Below, one piece after another: positions 1 to 12,800 of a stretch of 40,760 nt of DNA (the stretch's first letter is position 1; each line of letters starts with the position of its first letter). The DNA is taken from contig CABFPE010000130.1 of NCBI GenBank assembly GCA_900660155.1, forward strand, positions 597,335 to 638,094, read 5' to 3'. A program made the position numbers and the translations under genes. The notes under the pieces were generated by a model. It was not told the DNA's origin, ran no database searches, and saw only the letters and a list, made by a program, of their open reading frames with translations. This DNA is from Hofstenia miamia (taxonomy: Eukaryota; Xenacoelomorpha; Acoela; Hofsteniidae).

Positions 1-106
1 TATATATATATGGCGAATCAGAAGTAACCGTCGAATTTTTTAAGAATAAATACATTTACTTTAAGTAAATATTGTATAGATGAAAGCAATAACACTAACA
101 TTAGAA

Positions 107-290
107 CAAACAATCATATTTAAACATGAAAATAAGATGGGTTGGTATATTTTCAAAATAACCTCCATCGGTATTCATACACTGTTGAATTTTTCCAATT
201 CATGACAGACAAATGTTGTTGCACAATTCTTTATCAAATTTTCAAATACCTGTCTCATTAACATTCTCGAATGGTCCACACTTTGAAATT
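107..290 (-). pseudogene. Possible Tc1/mariner-type transposase C-terminal relic
   Basis: Read on the minus strand, this stretch gives about 45 residues ending in a CMNTDGGYFEN-like run. That resembles the Cys...Gly-Gly-(His/Tyr)-Phe-Glu tail at the end of many Tc1/mariner transposases. The reading contains an in-frame stop and part of it continues better in a second frame, so it is not functional. No catalytic motif is visible here and the terminal repeats were not found. The assignment rests on one short motif and is weak. Confidence 0.3.
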
Positions 291-2212
291 TATATACATA
301 AGAACACGCAAGAATTAATAATTTACGATGTGCGGATTATACAGCTTAGTTTTTATGTTATACTTATTTATATAAACAATATAATAGTTTATTTAAAAAC
401 TGTGTATTAAATAAAATTAGCAGTTGCATTGTTGGTTGTATTGTATTGCAAATATATGGTGAGTATAAATTTTCAATTTAAATTGGCCAAACTTTGATTT
501 GCATTTTGATGAGACCTGTAATTGGTCAATAGTTCATGATAAACGAAATGACATATTGGACGATGTTTTCATTTGAAAAAAGATCTTATTGGGTGAAGTT
601 GCCAGTGGACGAATCACATATAGACTAACACCGACTATGAAACACCAATTTATGAGAACAGAGATTTAGCGATATCGCGTATCGATTAAACAAATTTATG
701 CCATAAAAACATTTGCTTAAATTTCTTATTTGTACGTTGAGTAAAATCTGAAAACTCATTTATATCGCTAAGATTTTCGTATCCATAATTTAGCTATAAG
801 AATCTTGAAACTTTCGTCACTGGAAATCCATGATTCGGTATAAACTTTGTGTCTCCTCTTGTGATAAGTTTTCTTTTTCATTATCATAGAACTATCAGTT
901 TAGTGATTGTAATTAATCAATAAATAGGTTTAAAAAGCTTGTTATGTTATGTACTTAGTTTTTTTCGAGCCTTGTCGTGTGTATCCGCCGTTTAGATTTA
1001 TTTACCAAAAAGATAAATGGGCTAATATACATATTGAAAATGAGTTTCTGGTGACGCAAAATACGTGAATATATTTCTATACAATTAGTTACGATGCATA
1101 TCTTCTTTACACATTAAATTTCACTTATTTCAAATTATCAATTGTTTAACTCATCAAATATGCTTTTTAAACAATAACTTTCATTACTCTTCAATGCATA
1201 ATACAGAATTGCTTCATGACTGACCCTTAGCCAGCATAATTACCTAAGGGGATCGACACGCATTCAGGAGGGGTTGATGGGAATTTCGACCTTCTTAAAA
1301 TTTAAATTGAAATTTTACCACTACACAATTTTAATTTTGTGTTGTATGTATTGGCGTGGGGGATGTTCTGATTGGAGAGGTCATCTAGTAGTGATTATGT
1401 AAGCAGCCAACAGCCGGGCCAAGCCCCGCGAAATTTGTACACAAAATAGACCTTTAGAAATGTTTAGCAATGCATTTCACAGCATTGCTGAAAGCACTAT
1501 TGAATTTACAAATTATATATTTGCATGCTGATTTCGCTTTTGGGTTTGTTGTACAGGAGGGGTTGCGTGACCTTCCAGGGGACCACGGGCCTGCTTCATT
1601 ACCACCATGCAAGGAACACCAAACATGGTCATTATGGAAAATTAATTTTAAATATGATAGTATTAATTTCCGCGGGACATCAGTTGGATTTCGTAGATTG
1701 TCATTGAAAACAGGCAAGATGCATTGTGTTACAACATGTTGTCTGCTTTCAACAACAAACTGTTTGACACCACCAGTAGTCACAGTATCTTCATCAATGC
1801 TTACAAAATTGTTTAAGTTTTAAGCCTCAGCTATCAGTTCAGAAACTAATTGATTCATTTATGAATTCCACTTCCACAATTTCAGTGACTGCAGTTACAA
1901 TGCCTGTATGGTGGTAGTAGTACTGAATCGTGAAAACTTTCACATCGTTCCAAGAATCCAGTTTGTAACAGATTGACAGAATACTCCAAATCGTTGGCGT
2001 ACGCCTCAAAAATACGTTTAGATGCTGTTTTAAAAATTGTTTCTCCTTCACTGCCACCTAAATTGGGTCATTATAGAATGGTCGCTATTAAACAATTTTA
2101 TTACATTCGAAATGTTATTATTGTTTTGTCGACATAAGGGAAAACGTTATAATGCAATTCTACTGTATTTTTATGGTTGCACGGTTCTTATCTTGATGTA
2201 CATATGATTTAG
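291..2212. other. Upstream non-coding stretch (intron or flank of the ATP7 gene), nothing firmly identified
   Basis: Exon 1 begins at 2213 in the middle of a metal-binding domain, so this DNA is probably an intron of the same gene. I searched it for the missing GMxCxxC-encoding exon and did not find one. Overlapping open frames on both strands at 1454-1823 and one on the minus strand at 1839-2057 have no recognisable domain. The stretch 1365-1640 is locally richer in G+C than its surroundings and may be an old repeat, but I cannot name it. Confidence 0.5.
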
Positions 2213-2425
2213 GTTCGTTATGAGAAGAATCTTAATCAGATACACATTTTGCATTCAGATATTGACGAGAAAGAGGCTATCGATAGAGCTTGCAATGCAT
2301 TTGATGCAGTGCTTTCCAATATAATTGGATTGACTCGTACTCAGCTCAGTATTAAAGGAATGAAGTGTCAATCATGTGTCAATAAAATACAATCAACCCC
2401 TATTGAGGGGGTGAGATGGATCCAT
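2213..2425 (+). CDS. ATP7: ATP7 exon (visible 1): end of one metal-binding domain, start of the next
   Basis: The acceptor AG is at 2211-2212 and the donor is GTATGT at 2426, both phase 0; 71 codons. Residues 1-35 form the second half of an HMA domain, ending ACNAFDAVL, which fits the usual D-(M)GF-(D/E)A end. Residues 43-71 begin the next HMA domain with GMKCQSC, the Cu(I)-binding loop. An alternative donor, GTGAGA at 2411, is also phase 0. The 2426 donor is preferred because it gives the continuous beta-strand RWIH-VDLKD across the junction. Confidence 0.9.
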
Positions 2426-3849
2426 GTATGTATTTTTGGAATTTTTTAACTACCCAGTGTTTTAACAGTTAACACTACATTCTTTCGTTAGCCAACATGT
2501 ATTTCCCTTGTTTGCAATAACTTTGATGTAAGAGACTAAGTGAAATTATTGTTTTTTCATGTATGTTGTTTCAACAGTGTTTGTTGAATACCATACACTT
2601 GCTACTATAGGTTCTGATATAAATTCAATTGTTTGAGCGTTATATTTAACAAGCATACATTTTTCTACAAACTCAGCCGGTAAGCGGACTCTTTATGCAG
2701 TATGTACATGTTTAATTTTCATTGCTTGATTAAGAAATATGCAGAGGAAAAAAGTATAAATGCTTTAGGGAATCTGTAATTAAGGCTAGTTAAAATTGAT
2801 ATACATTAATTGTAGGTTTTGCACATTTTGTATTTTATTAAATCTACTGCGCAACATTATCAAAATATTGATGCGCAATTGAATCAATTACAAATGTCAA
2901 TCAATTACCAATTGTAAATTTTTCCGCTATTTTAAAGTATACTCAGCTGATTATTTTTGTTGACTATACCATAGACTTAATCTATTAAGTTCTATAATAG
3001 TAGAAGTCCATTACTATTAAAAATTAATCTCCACAACTGGAACGTCAAATGCTTTCACTTTACAAAAATATAAATCTTCAATTGAGGTATGGGACAAACT
3101 TTTTCTGCTATGCGAATTTAGAAATTCTAAAAAGCCTGATGATTGAAAATCAATCTAAATTAAACAATTCAATTAATCCTCTCGTATTTAATGTCTTTTA
3201 TAACTTCACTAATTGTAGATCAGGCCCTGCAATTACTAAACTGTGAATGAGTTCAAAAAGAATTAAGATGAACTTCATTAAGTAGTATTTATTAATTCTT
3301 TTGATTTAATTGCATGTTTTTAATTAAATTATTTAATAAATATATTAAATATTCCTACATTTTATCTTAACCTTAAACAGCTTCTGGTGTCTTTCTAAAA
3401 GGACAAATCGTTTTTCTCATTTAGAAAAGTTTTCTCCAAGCCCATTTAGGAAATGTGCGAATCCTAGGGCATGCTTGAATGTAGTGTAAAAAATTTTAAT
3501 TTAATTGTACTTGAGAGTGGCTCCCATGTGTATGTGCTGTCTTAGTAAATTGTTTGTAACATTGATAAAACATTGCGCTTATAGATGTTGTGCGTCATTA
3601 TACGAGAAACTCAATTATTTTGTTGTACGGCATTTCCTCGATGTGTGCGTCCGGTCTAAGTTGCATTGTTGGGCTTAAATTTTTTGAAAATTTCGAATTT
3701 TTTAAAGTTTTCTATTCTCTCCGTACCTAATGTTCAGCTAAATATAAAGTTAAATGCTATAGGATTAACAACGAACTTAAGCGGTTTCCTTATATGTAGA
3801 TAGATCTCCCAAATCAATTTTTACTAGAAAAATATTTTTTTCAAATTAT

Positions 3850-3899
<50 letters not shown>

Positions 3900-6800
3900 T
3901 ATTTATCATTCTTAGTTTTTAGGTTGATCTTAAAGACTGCCGGGGTTATTTCTATCACAGTAATTCAGCATCATCATCGTTCATATCATCAGTGGTATCA
4001 GGTCTAAACTTTTCCACAAGTGTGTTAGATCCAAGACCACCTAGCTTTGTTGAGATTGACCTATCAATTCAGGGGATGAAATGTAAGAAGTGCGAAGCTA
4101 AAGTTCGTTTGCATCTTTTGTCCATTCCCGCCATTTTAAATGCTAACGTTTCGCAACCGATGTCGTCTGCAACCATTTCTTATAGATCAGAAATGATCGA
4201 CGAACCTGAAATTATTAAATCGATTCAAAGTTTCGGGTAACTGTTAAATACATTGTGCGATAAATCTATATACACTGTAGTAGTCAGTGACCAGGGCAAC
4301 TCTAAAACAAAAATGATTCATCTCGGAATATAATGAATTAACCTTCAAAATTTTTCGATGTAACAGTGCTGAAATATTTTGGATGTTTCCACATGCTTCT
4401 CGTGAATTCCAATGAATTGTTATTTACTTACTTAAATATCGTTCTTTAAAGTTCAGTTCTATCCAAAAGGCATGTTTTCAATTATCGTCATGAAATATTT
4501 TCATTTTGCACATAAGTACATATGGATATAAGAAATCCAAAATGTAATATTTTTTCAAATATGCTCATTGGTATAATTTATTTAAAATAGTCGAATTCAA
4601 AAAAGTGCCATTTTTTACTGCGCCTAGATCCACTAATATTCGTTCTATCTTAGGATTTTTTTCAAAATTATGCTCAATACAACAAAAATTTGCCACTGTC
4701 TAACCAGAATTTCCATATGTAAATTGTGAAAGCTTTTATTACCAATGAAAATTTTATACAAAAACCCTTCTTTTTAGACACAAGTCAAAACTATTATTCA
4801 CATTATAAAAACACTCGTTACAATAGTTGTAGGAATCTGATTGGGTCAAAATCTTTAGGAATATTGCAAATATGTTGATGCAAATTTTCATGCACGTATT
4901 CCAAGCCATCACTAAGATAAATGGTATTGAATTTTGTCAGTGTACCGAAAAAATGAAAAAAAGAGTGCTCTAGCTTAACCCAATGGTGCTTTCACATCAC
5001 AATCAAATCTAAAATTCGCCTGGATATTATTCAGCAGTCTCTATTTCAAAGAATTTGGTTGGGAAATACTCTTCTCTTTCCAAAAAAGCTATTTCTCATC
5101 TGTCCACTTCACCAGTGAATCAATGACCCGCCTTTAGTTGAACATTTTGAGTTCATAGTCAGAATAATTAACTGGTATTAGTCGAAGCTTGTCATACATA
5201 TCATACATATCATACATATCTTTGGTCCCAAGATGACACTTAGGACTTCTCTTCCTGGAATTCTAGGTACCACCTTGAACATATCTTTGAAGGTTAACTC
5301 AAGATAACTCTTCAAAAACAGGCTTTATTTCCTTCATCAAAAATCCTGGTAATTTATTTTTGTGAGCCTCATTCAACTCTCCAGTTCTTGCGTATGCACA
5401 CCAATTTTGGCACAGTTCGTGATCACCTTTGTGATGTCTATAAATGTTCCATATTGCTTTGTGCATGGCTACCATATTCAAGTATTATCCATTATGGCAG
5501 ACCTATAATGCCCCTGTATCCTCTTGATCGGTTTGTCTGCGAGAAGTCCTTTATCATGTATTCCCTTTGTGTTCCATTATATATTTTAGAGGGCAAGACG
5601 GCTGAAATCGGTGAAATATGCGGCGACATTGTAAAATTGGGATATTAAGAACGTTTTTTGGCCAATTCTAAAAATCGTCATTTTCGGCGAAATCTTTCAG
5701 AATCAGGTGGAACTGTTTATTGTCAAAGAATTCAGAAGAAGCTATTTTTTATCTATTTAAAAATAAGCAGACGAACTAAATAAATTTTCTAAGAATTATA
5801 TAATCGCAACATATTTTTCAAATCAATTGTTTGTTTTTCAAAAGTATCATCTCAGTTTTTATCTCGCTGCCCATTAAATTGTAATTTCCTTACAGAAGTC
5901 CTTTTAATAGTTTGATCTAAAGCATTTGTCAATATTGCTTTAAGAATAGGTCACTATGCTAGAAATGTTATTATATGTCAACATTGTGGTCACATGACTC
6001 ATTAAGATTTTGCTTGGTTTAAAACAAATAATTTTTCTTTCTGAAAATTTCATTGATTTGAAACAACTATAAATATTTTTATACATTCGCTAGTAGTTTT
6101 TTCTAGATATACTGTTTCTCCTTTAACCAATGCCATGTTTGAGGCTGGTGATGTGATTCCTAATGCAATTCCAAATGCTGCCGCTGAGTTACCATCGAAT
6201 GGAGGAGAACAATATATAACTACGATTTGCAATTTCGACGAGACATCTACTAAGAATCTTCTTCATATCACCCTTTCTGGAATGACTTGTTCTTCTTGCG
6301 TTGCTAGAGTAGAGAATGCTGTAAAGGCGTTGGCCGGTACTCATTCGGCTGTTGTAAATCTTCCTACCAGTATGGCCGTTGTCAGGTAATCATGGAGCCT
6401 TTTAATTTATGCTCTTAACTTCTGTGTTAATAGGATTTTGTTACACTTCAATTTTTTTGAAAGTATTTTTGGATTATAAATAAAAAAAGCAGTAAATTGA
6501 GTGAAGCATCTTTTTTTAATTTACTATTTAATGTTGAAAATCTAACATTTTTTCATGTTTGTTCCTTAAAATCATGGCCTCTTTTCTATTATTGTATACA
6601 CCATGCAGCACACCGCTTTTTTCACATATATAATCATTTATTACATTCATTTAAAGTGAGGAAGTTGGCATTCTATTACTGTTGTAACTGTAAGTTCAAT
6701 TCATCTTTATTACCAAAACTTTACAAAGCATACTGTTTCCAACAACGATCTTTTTAAAATTCATTTGCTTTTCAAATGTTCATTATTCGATTCGCTTAAT

Positions 6801-9800
6801 GTATTATTTCAAATCTTGTGTTTAATTTAATTAGTGCTTGTGTTCAGGACACCTTGAATAAAAGGTGTCTTAAAAACACGAGCTCTCCTGTGCATAAATA
6901 TAAAGCTTGTCGATAACCTTATAGATTACTGCAATTTTTGCTAGATGTCATTAGATTTTGTATAACTTGCAAATAAATAATCGTTTTATGATAACTTTAG
7001 AACCGCGCCTGCTTGTGTTAAACACTATTTTTATGTTGGATAGCAACGTCATTTTTTATTAGTTGTTGCTCCTTGCGTAACCCATCCATTAAGATTCGGT
7101 TAAGGGTCTAATAATTTGGGCCATTCTTCTAACATAAGTTGCTGTTTTTAACAGCATTATTTGAAGCTGCTGTTAATAAAATGAATGTAACCTAGACGAT
7201 AATATGAGATCAAATTTGAATTTTTTTCGATCATTTGCTAAGTTCATCCATTCCTTGTACTTACTTTAGACTGCCTTGAGATTTTGAAAAATTTTTAATT
7301 GTTTATAACTCACGAATTAGTTGATGCTCACGTGGTCTTTCGAACTCCTGATTTTCTGAACATTACACAGCAATGCGCTTTTTATACTAATTTTCGAGAT
7401 TGCAATCGAGCATGTTCAGCAATAAATGTACCCACATTTCACGATTGCTAAGCTTCATAATTGACTTTTAGAAAATTAGTTTCAAATGAGGAAAACCTAT
7501 TTGTCCTTTTAAAAGTACATAAGCAGCTTAAGTTTAAGCATTATGCTTTACGAGCCTGTTGTATTTTATTTTAGATTTGATGATGAAAAATTGGGAGCTC
7601 GTGATATCATTTCAGCAATTCGTAAATTGGGGTATGGTGCTGAACTTGCTACTCAGGAATCCCGTGCAAAAGCTATTTGCCACGATACTGAAATTACTAA
7701 ATGGCGTCATGCATTTTTAGGTAAATTCAAGTTCTTCATTTAAATATATTTATTTGCTATAAAATTGCACTGATTTTTGTCCCAGCGTTTCTTTCATATT
7801 TTTTGCATACTAGACAGTGACAAAAAATTGCTGATGTTAATCACCTTTCGATTTGAGAAATATCCAAAATGTTAGGTAATGTCAATGAATTGTTGTTTAC
7901 CTTCTCAGAAAATGACTGATATTAAACATTATTTAATTGAAAAGAGATTCACGCCGTGAAATTTGTGAATCAAATTTTTTCGGGTAGTAAACTTTCGAGT
8001 CGTGTCGGGTTCTTGTAGCGGATATTCTGATCGGGTCCATGCTAAACACATATTGTCACTCTCTATTGCATGCGTAGTGGCATGCACCCTAAAATATTTA
8101 TGCCACTCTAAAGCACATTATTTTTATTCTTGACTGATAAGTTTCGCTTGTTTGATCTGTTAGGAATGTAGTTCTTAGTCATAAAGAGTTCTTGTAAAGG
8201 CCATTTCTATAATATTTCGTTTTCAACAAAGAAATGACGTACTGGCAGTTTAGCTGTATGAAACTTTATGGCTCGCATCAATTTAATATCTTGATAAGGA
8301 GCATGGAGTCTTATTATGTACCGGCGTTCATTAAAAAGTCTATCACAATCATTCTTATAATGTCAAAGATATAGATAACAACGGGTTTCAGATTCTCTCC
8401 ATTTGTAAAGCATTTGCTTAAGGATTGAACAAAACTTTTGTCCCAAATCATAGCAAGAATCACGGTTTGGTCATTTGGATGATTCGACTAATTCGTATTA
8501 ATTTTTAATTTTCTTCTCTCCAATTAAACGATTCTTCCTAGTGCAATCAAATACTTGATTTTCACACATCCAAATCTTCGAATTAGATATAACTTATTTA
8601 ATACAACAACAGCTTCAATTAGTTTAAGAGTGATATGCAATCTTATTGCAATTTCTTCCATTTTCTTAAATTACTTGTGATATAGATTGTTTGAAAACAT
8701 AGATATTTACACTTTTGTTTGTTCCTAATCCTGCCATCTGAAGTAATTACAAATTTTTCAAAAAATGGATCATCAGCTATTTAGTAAAATAATAGTAATG
8801 ACTTTTAAAAATCTCTAGGGCATAAGAACCTGACACACAATTGTTCATTTAAAAAACAAGTGTTTCATTTTTTTATTGAGGCAAAAAACGGAAATATTCA
8901 AAGTTTGGATGTAATGCATCAGTTGGAATTTTTAATTTTTAGATATTTTTGTATTGGCGTAGAAGTTTTTAAGATTACCATCCTCTCTATTGATTATCTT
9001 TGAATGACAAATCATGAATCTCTTTTCTCCTATTTGGAATTTAACTTCTACGGTGTCAATCAGTTTTGCTATCTTTATTGTGACATCATTTAATCTAATT
9101 GATCCTATAAAAGTCTAACTATTCAGAATGAATACAACAAACTTAAGAGTATTTGCATTGGAGGCCGTTATCTTAGATTTCAATGTTTCTGAAATTCTTC
9201 TACTTCTCACAATCCTCGTTTAATTTGTTTGCGAAAGTTTGCGTGAATATTTTTCTAATTAAGTTTTACTAGTGAAATTGTTGTCGATTATGCTTTACAT
9301 GTACATTTCCTTAACTAAATATTCATTAAATTGCAAGGATTTAAGCAAAAATTTTGTATACAAACTTATTACAATATTTATTGAAACATTAATATTCTTA
9401 CAGTTCTTAACCAAATCATTGGTTAATATTCAGCATCCCTTTTGTTCTTGATTGCTGCACATTTCAAACCGTATATTTCCTTAATCCTGAACTATATCAA
9501 CAAAACTGTGTTTTCGAAAATCATATCCTGTTTTAGATAGGTTACACACGTTCAGAAAAATGCATTGTGATCGCTATTGTGAAGGTGGAGCAGGATCAAA
9601 TGTAGGTTAAAATCCAATTTTTTAGTGGTATCAAGCCACAAATATAATCGACTTTATTTTCAATCGCATAATATTGTTAACAATAGAAGTGCTTTATGGA
9701 AATAGGAATCTTAAAATCATTATTCCAAAAAAACTACACACTTTTTAAATATAGAATGTATGGTATTAAGGAGGAACAACTAACATAGCAATCGCTAGGC

Positions 9801-12800
9801 TCAACTAAAAACTATGAATCAAAAATAGAATAGGAAAAAGGCTGTCCAGGTCAGAGGTGAAATAGGGCTGTGATTTTAGAACCCGATATGCTCAACACGC
9901 TTAGAAATGAGAGTGTTTTAAACCGAGGAGTAATCCTGTTGCAGATAAAATTATTGAAATGCGGATTGTAATTCCAAACAACTTTAAAAACGGAAAAATA
10001 TACTATTTCATGGAACAATTAGAGAAAATTTTTTATGCTTCAGGAAGAACTCTCGAGGAACGACGACACTGCATTTCATCGAGTACACTTGAATATCATA
10101 TTCATTAAAAACTTTCAGAAAGCTAGAAGTTTAATGAATTAAATTTTCAATTGTGTTTTTTTGCAGTGCTCAGCGGTGCGCTCGCGTTTTTACAGTCCAT
10201 TCGGTCTTGGTCGGAAAGTGTTCATGCAATGCGGTGGTGCATTGTATATTGTGTATCCGCGCTCATCTCAAAGCGGGAATCCCTTTGTGTTAAATTGATA
10301 AAAAATGAAAACTATACATTTATATTGAAAATTTAACATTTTTGATGTTTTAAAACAGAATTAAGTTTCGTGGCTATTACAAGTTTAATAGACGGAATGC
10401 CTTTTGCGCTGGCATTCGAGGTGAATGACAAAAGGATGGATTTCATTTCGATGACGTATGTAAGAAATGTGCATTGCTTAGAAAAACATTTGAATTTCGG
10501 ATAGCCATAAATATTAAGATTTGAAACATCTCTGATCTCAATAGAATAGTATATGAAAATTTACGAGAAAAAAAATATATATTCAAAGTTTATTACTAAA
10601 TTTTTTTGAAATTGTCAACCAATTTATGACGACACTTGATAGTATTCACAAAATTCTGCTCAATACATATATGTATACAATCAAGAACAGTTATATTATA
10701 ACTATCAGGACGCAGTATTCAAAATTCACTGTAATTTTTTTAGAGGCCGACAACAAATTTATATAAGTAGCAAAACTATTTTACAAAATTAGACAATTTC
10801 CTAAGAATTATAAATTTTACACTATCGCAGTTTGTTTGCGGCACAGTTAGTGGTTGTGTTGAGTTCAATTACTTTTACTACAGTTCCCTTTAAAAAATAT
10901 TTGCAAAATCGACGAAGAATTGCTTCTGAATAGCAGATACTTTTCAGTGAATATATAAAGTTTGAATACATAATTAGAACACTTGCTTCCCACAATAGTA
11001 AATAGAGACTGTAAAATCGGTGCAAGCATGAATAAATCTTGATCAAGATATTCTAATTTTCTATGGGATATCCAACTGACGAATATATAAATACATAATC
11101 ATCTTTATGAGGCATCTGTACAACTTGCAGAAATTATAAGTAGATTATACAGGAAATATTTCTATATAGGAATTAAAACTATGCTACATGTGATATTATA
11201 TCATTATCATAACAGAATCATTGTAAATATACAAGTTTTATTAGATGCAAAAAGTATGAGTTTTCTTCAACTTGTTACTTCATAATCTCGAGCACGCTGC
11301 TTATTCATGAAACTCTCAACAAATTCTGACCAAACCTGAGGCATTGTGTTGGTTACATAAAGGTTGACATCTCCTCTGGCAAATTTGTAGACTCTGTCTG
11401 TTTGAACATTGATTTTGGATATTCTTGATATGTAGATGTAGACAGTGATGACCATTTGCATATCTTTAAATATTTTTGTTTAAATTGCATTTATTGTTTT
11501 TTGAAGGTCTAAAATTAGTCCTAGCTAAATATTGTTTAAATGTTAAAATTCTTTAAAACTTGTTTGCAATTTACATGAAAATTCAAATTTTTTAATGGCC
11601 ATCACTAAACATAGAAGGGGGATTCATCAGGCCAGTGTTTTTGACACATACCAATATGTTGTGTTACCGTCAAAAAAGATTGCACGTTTAAAGTATATAT
11701 ATATATATATATATAAATAATTTTCCAGCCTTCTCAATATGAAAAAAAAATCAATTTCAAACAAGAATCCATTGAGTTAATAAACATTCAATCATCTTTG
11801 ATCATTTACGCACATTTCAACAATTTTGAGTCCATTCTCTTTGTTAGTGTATGGACGACATACGTATACCACTAAAATGGTATACAGTGTATATGTATAT
11901 TATACATGTATGGTATAGTATCGCGGCGCGGGGTATAATAATGATAACAAGCCACTAGTGAGCAGCAGCCAGCAATGTCATAATCAGGTGCCAGATTAGG
12001 CATGTGCCTTCGAATAAATAAAAGGACCACATCAGCACAGGAAAATCCCTCCATTCTTATTGGTTTGGCCTTGAATTAATTAAACACATAATAGGTGTAA
12101 TAGAATCTTCTAATCGAGTAATTGCTAATTCAAAGGTCAACAATGCAATATTGATATTATGTTTAAAATACCTCATTAATATGACATTTCCTCCAGTGAT
12201 TTAGGGCGGTTATTATATATTCTAATTTCTTAAGAAAGTCGGTCAATACATATGTCAAAAAGTATACACGTATGCAAGCAATATTGGTATACATCAAGTA
12301 TGCGTATAGCAATGGTATACGTATACGTATACCGTCGTACCCTACTGTTTATATAATCAAAAGAGTGATCTTACTTTAGGAGACCCAAGTGACGTCATAA
12401 AATGCTTATTAAACTCTAACCGTAACCCTACACCCCAACCATTGAAATTGCATTACTTATCATGTTGATTAATTGTTTCCAAAATTTTTAAGTTTTGGGT
12501 GAGGGATTGCGGTTAGGGTTAGAGTTTACTATTTTATGACATCTTTGCAAGTGGGTCCACTCATGTAAAATATCGCCTAATTGTTTATTTGAGTTATAAA
12601 TTTTTTTACGTAAAATTGAATTTTGTAATTTATGGTTTGAAAAATTTGGCATGTAAAGCAATTATGATATTAAAATGAAATAATCAACATAACATTTACA
12701 TTTAAATGAAATTCAACTTACAACTTTACAACTTTGTTGGGTAGTGCATCTATCCAGCGTTGGCATTCTTGGTCATCTGAAGGAAACTTCTATTATGTTG

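Noticed and set aside
1454..1823. Overlapping open frames on both strands
   Set aside because: No recognised domain on either strand, no splice-compatible link to the ATP7 exons. The word MHCVTTC has three residues between the Cys, not the two of a metal-binding loop.
2411..2425. Alternative donor GTGAGA at 2411
   Set aside because: In phase and possible, but it removes VRWIH, part of the conserved beta-strand; the donor at 2426 fits the domain better.
3846..3895. Regular repeat that might be read as an array
   Set aside because: It is a simple TA microsatellite with no spacers. The same holds for 11693-11714, 20973-21019 and 25803-25821.
2426..3922. A missing exon for the second half of the CQSC metal-binding domain
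   Set aside because: After joining 2425 to 3923, the strand [12 protein letters not shown] and the following helix complete the domain in phase, so no extra exon is needed.
10150..10225. A functional tRNA gene
   Set aside because: Only the A-box region fits. There is no acceptor stem, clean B-box or T-loop.
10151..10336. Open frame as an extra ATP7 exon
   Set aside because: The phases and protein alignment already join 7720 to 18671 without a gap, and the peptide has no match to ATP7.
12510..12530. Telomeric repeat (ttagggttag)
   Set aside because: Single unit inside a hairpin arm, with its partner in the other arm; not an array.
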